Positions 60,012 to 64,000 of a stretch of DNA of 64,000 nt are shown here, in pieces. The notes below the pieces were generated by a model. That model made no database searches. It was not told the origin of the DNA and saw only the letters and a program-made list of their open reading frames with translations. Numbering within the stretch: the first letter of the stretch is position 1; every line of letters starts with the position of its first letter. A program made the translations under genes and the position numbers. The DNA is from Agelaius tricolor (taxonomy: Eukaryota > Chordata > Aves > Passeriformes > Icteridae): assembly GCA_023055355.1 (NCBI GenBank), contig JALJCS010000001.1:52023381-52087380 (forward strand), in the 5' to 3' direction.

Positions 60012-61432
60012 TTCTATTTCTGAAAAGACTGGAAGTTTTGTTGGCTCCATTTTTCTTTGCAAGTAAGAAATTATTTTTTCTTTATGTCAAAATGCTCTCT
60101 TTTCTCCTCTTTTGTATAAAAATGACTTTACATTATGTAAGACCCTCATAAGTGTTGTGGGTCCTGACAATCCTTGGCAAAATATGCTGAAAATAATTTG
60201 CACATAGGCTGATGTTCAGTATCAGTCCTGTGTTTTACCAAATGGCTTCACTACTCATGCCTTATGCAACTTCTAGTGGAACAGCTACAAGACACTTACT
60301 GTAGTGTCAAATATAATATTCAATGTACAAAAGCTGTAAAAGAAAAGGAGGAAAAGTATAAAGTGACAAAGCATTAAGCTAATCTTGCAAAGATTCAGTA
60401 TGCTTTCCAAATTCTTGGGAGGCACAGAGAAAGCTTTATTAATGGTTCATCATCTTGCCAACACTGCCTACGTTTCTCATATGCAAACATTACTGTTTGG
60501 GGAGGGAGTGGGTGGGATTTTCCATACATCAGATTGTAGCCATGAAAATGACAGTATTTTTCCAGAGTAATTGAAGCATTACCAAGCAAGACAATGATTG
60601 ATGGTGTCTTTAACAGTCTAAGAATACTGACGGCTTTTCTTACCAATAAGTTACATGTATATGAAGTAAAAGAGGCTGTGAAAATAATTTTAGCACTCTA
60701 AAAATGCTGCTCAATGTATTCAGTTGATTTTATTCATTATCATTTTCACAAACCACTTGTTCAATTTCCGTTTTTTATTTTCAAATCATTATACCATTGC
60801 CAGAAAGCAAAATTGCTGCTTTGTAATGTATGTAACATAATTGACTGGGTACATTAATGTTAGTTGCAAAGGCACTTAAGTTTTTAAGCATTCTGAGAGT
60901 TACAAAGATGTTGCTAAAGTTGGCAACAGCAAACTGATTTTCTGTCAATACAATAAAAAGGATATTGCCTGTATTTCCTGAGTCTGATCAGCTCCAGACA
61001 GCACTGACACGCACATAAGGTGATGTATAGCAGAGACTATGCAAAAAGCAGTTCATAGTATGACTAATTTACAATCTGGAAATTAGAAGTAGGTAGAAAA
61101 AAATGGTATGTGGCTTTCGTGTTTTCTTCGACACAGGGTTAAATTTCCTTGGCAGAGAGGAGAATTATAGGGAGGAGAGAGTAAGTGTGGGATAGATTAA
61201 TTTGTTTTCTCAGACCTAGTAATGTCATACCACTTGGCAAGTGATGTTTTTTTTTTTCAAAATATATGTTGCATAGCAAATGTTACAATAATCCTTTTTT
61301 ACATGGTTGACTAGGAAATAAAGGCCAAAAGATTGGATGTTTCAAGGAATATTTTTTAAATGTGTGGACTTAGTGCATATGTTACCCTTCCAAGTTGCAA
61401 AAATATTTTATTGATGCTGAGATTGTCTCTGG

Positions 61433-62535
61433 GATCACAGAATCACAGAATAATTAAGGAAGGAAATAATCTCTGAAAGTCATCAGGTCTAATCTGCCTG
61501 CTCAAGTAGGATCATCTAGAACTGACTACTAAGAACTATGGCCAGATGGCTTTTGAATATTGACAAAGAGGGAGTCCCTACAATCTCTCTGAGCAACCTA
61601 TGCCAGTGCTTGGTCAACCTCACAGCAAAATAAGTGCTTTCTGGTATTCTGAAAGGACCTTCTATTTACCTAATTGTGCCCATTATCTCTGGTCCTGTCA
61701 GTGGGCACCACTGAAAAGCTCCATCTTTACACCCTCACTTGATATATTTATGGATACTGATGAGAACCCCTTGAACCTGCTCTTCTCCAGGCTGAACAGG
61801 CACAGCTTTCACCCTCTCCTTGTATGAGAGCCTACAATAATTTCTATGGCCCTTTACTGGATCTTCCTCAATACATCTATGCCCCTTATTCTAAGAAGCC
61901 CAGAACTGAGCAGAGCATAACATTCCAGATGTGGCCTTACCAGTGCTGATGAGAGGCAAAGGATTAAAGGATTACCTTCCTCAAGTATCTGGCAGAACTC
62001 TCAATGCAGGTCAGGATACCATTAGTCTTTTTTGTGACAAGAGCAAACTGTTGACTTATGTTCAATCTGGTGTCCAGCAGGACCTCTCAGTCCTTCTCCA
62101 CAGAGCAGCCTCCCAGCTGCACAGACGCGGATTTTTCTATCTCAGATGCAGACTTTGCATTTCCACTTGTTGGATTTCACGAGATTCCTGTCAGCCCATA
62201 TTCCTGCCTGTCAAGATTCCTCTGGATGACAGCACAACCCTCTGCTGTACCAGCCACTCCTCACAAATTGGCGCAATCAGGAAACTCTCTGACCAATCAT
62301 TAGATCATTCATGAATGTATTAAACATTATCTGACCCAGTACTGGCTCCTGGGGTACATTAGTCACTGGTGTTCAACTAGGCTTCATGCCAGTGATCATC
62401 ACCATCTGGACCCAGCCAGTTTTCAATCCACCTCATTGATTCTTTCAGTCTGTGTGGCATCTCTATGAATACCTTATGGGAGACAGTGTCAAAAGCCTAA
62501 CTGACGTCCAAGACGAATGGCTAAGCTGCATCCTG
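61433..62535 (-). mobile_element. Old CR1 LINE, minus strand, about 1.1 kb
   Basis: It starts with inverted tail octamers (GATCACAGAATCACAGAATA). The inverted C-terminal part of ORF2 follows (GGGAGTCCCTACAATCTC, GAACCTGCTCTTCTCCAGGC, CCAGATGTGGCCTTACCAG). It then extends to about 62520, where the minus strand still spells a degraded reverse transcriptase block ending FDTVSHK. So it reaches the catalytic domain before its 5' truncation. It is heavily decayed; plus-strand frames of 75-127 codons over it are not genes. Confidence 0.85.
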
Positions 62536-64000
62536 GAAGATATGACCTTGACTAGTGGCAGTTTAAGAGTTGAAGATTCAGCTGTGACATTGATGGAGAG
62601 GAGCTGTGCAGCAGCTATCCTTTTCACCCCAGAGTGGCCAGTCAGCTGGGCAATGCCAGCCAAGGAGCAGTTGTGAGGTGGCAGGGTGTGCCCAGGTAGT
62701 CCATTCCAGAGCTACACTTGTCTACTGCTCCAGACTTCTAATGTGGGAGCAGTTGCTTGTCAGCTCTAATGTTGGAGCCATATCTTTTCTGGCAGGCAGC
62801 GTCACCAGGGCTGTCAGAGTGGCATTAGGATTATTCATTAAAAAAGAAAAGAGTTGAGCAGACAGTTGAAAACCATCAAAACAAATCAACGATTATTTTA
62901 TAAATTATGGATATGCTAAAAAATTCTCATTTTTCTGCTCTTAATGTGTGTTTCCTGTATCTCAGTGATCAGGAGAAGGGTAAATACTTTCGGACATAGC
63001 GTATTGCTGCTCTGAGGTTGCCAGAATAGCTCTAGCTCTGATTTTTTCAACTTCCTTTTGTAGTTTTTCACTGCAACAATACAGTGTTTTAGTACACACT
63101 GGAAGTGTGGTTTTATTATTTTGGGTCTTTCTGCTTTCTGTTTAACACCATAAATAAGCCCTCAAATTGACTGCAATTAGAACTGCATGAAGAACAGTCT
63201 GTTTCTTGCTGATCAAAGAGGGGATAAAATCTGAATCTCCCACATTTTTTTCTTCAGCCCACTTAAAAATATCTCCTGTTTAGTGTTTGGGTTGCTGAAC
63301 TGTCCTCGCTTTAATTTTCAAAGGTCCACATATATTGAACTAAAAAATGCTTTGAAGAAAAAAACCAACTGGATTTTTTGTCATGACTAAGACAAGTGCT
63401 GGAAGATGATTATTCACTGAGAAATCTGTCTGAGAATTAATGATACCATCCATGACTGAACCATTTTCCATACAGAAGTGGTTCAGGTGCCTTTTAGAAA
63501 GTCACCTCATCTCATTCATGCAGACTCCTTATGCCACACATGTATTTGACCTAAGACTTTTTAAGAAACTTATCATGTGCATCAGGATCAAGGAAGGTGC
63601 TGTCTGTACTGAAGTTTTTGCTGACTCAATATTCTCAACATAAAATAAAGAAGAAATAATTAACCCCCCTCAAAATTGGATAAAAATGCATGTTTTCCAT
63701 CTTATCTCTAACAGGACAAAATTGAAACTTCCAATAAGCCTGACAATTGTTTTTCTTTCTTCCTTGAATTAAAGCTGGAAGTTGCTGAAACAAAGAACTA
63801 TGGTTACAGAAATACATGCCCAGAGAGGTTCTAAGAAATTATCTTTAGCTGGTCTTGTGCCAGCCATCTTAACTACATGTTTTATGCTACAGGCCCAGCT
63901 TCTGTACTAGACCATTGCACAGGTGGAAATATGTATTTGTGGGACACCAAACAGTAAATTTCCCCAATGCAACACAATTACAGAAACATCTGCAAAACAT
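62536..64000. other. Right end of window, nothing recognised
   Basis: 62536-62860 is somewhat GC-richer and lies where more upstream CR1 sequence would continue, but I cannot match it to CR1. The rest is AT-rich with no gene or repeat I can support. Confidence 0.5.

Larger units (their letters stand above)
56093..61432. other. About 5.3 kb AT-rich DNA, nothing recognised
   Basis: No gene supported. It contains the long perfect hairpin at 56820-56850, a locally GC-richer patch at about 57080-57260 that I cannot identify, and a pyrimidine-rich stretch at about 59909-60011. Confidence 0.55.

Noticed and set aside
61931..62314. 127-codon open frame, plus strand
   Set aside because: Antisense to an old CR1 coding region, so not an independent gene.
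1..64000. CRISPR arrays, operons, tRNA or rRNA genes, CpG islands
   Set aside because: None seen. The sequence is eukaryotic (avian repeats) and lacks regularly spaced short repeats, tRNA-like A/B boxes in cloverleaf context, or long CpG-rich stretches.

Overview
The window looks like noncoding DNA from a bird chromosome. The main evidence is repeat content: many CR1 LINE copies with their typical 3' tails (8-mers related to ATTCTGTG), and solo LTRs that resemble avian ERVL-type and ERVK-type families from memory. A songbird is plausible because of the LTR load, but I cannot fix the species. I see no intact host protein gene, tRNA, rRNA or CRISPR array. Nearly all open frames are chance frames in AT-rich DNA, frames across simple repeats, or pieces of CR1.

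Layout. 1-9.1 kb: AT-rich, apparently single copy. 9.1-9.35 kb: CR1 3' fragment (-). 9.35-19.4 kb: apparently single copy. 19.4-28.7 kb: repeat cluster. It holds a (TTTTC)n/(CCCTT)n tract, an ERVL-type LTR (+), a T/G-rich tract, a CR1 3' fragment (+), a near full-length CR1 (about 22,071-26,550, +) inserted into an older CR1, and an ERVL-type LTR (-) that itself carries a solo ERVK-type LTR with a perfect 6-bp target-site duplication. 28.7-33.7 kb: apparently single copy. 33.7-34.5 kb: old CR1 (-). 38.8-39.8 kb: ERVL-type LTR (+), same family as the one at 27.4 kb. 41.5-41.95 kb: CR1 (-). 43.1-43.6 kb: ERVL-type LTR (-), same family as the one at 20.2 kb. 46.1-46.4 kb: two CR1 pieces. 52.0 kb: (GAAAA)n. 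56.0 kb: (TTCC)n. 61.4-62.5 kb: old CR1 (-). The rest is AT-rich DNA with no recognised gene.

The best mobile element is the long CR1. It keeps an 81-82 bp tandem array at its 5' end, an ORF1 with a coiled-coil-like stretch and a GDSL-type esterase-like region, and an ORF2 with endonuclease and reverse transcriptase motifs. Both ORFs carry stops and frameshifts, so this copy is dead.

A few short segments have good splice-site pairs and one open frame (1,502-1,567 -; 15,065-15,165 -; 29,357-29,422 +). They could be exons of a gene whose introns fill the window, but such pairs also occur by chance, so they are leads only. I found no evidence of a new biological system.
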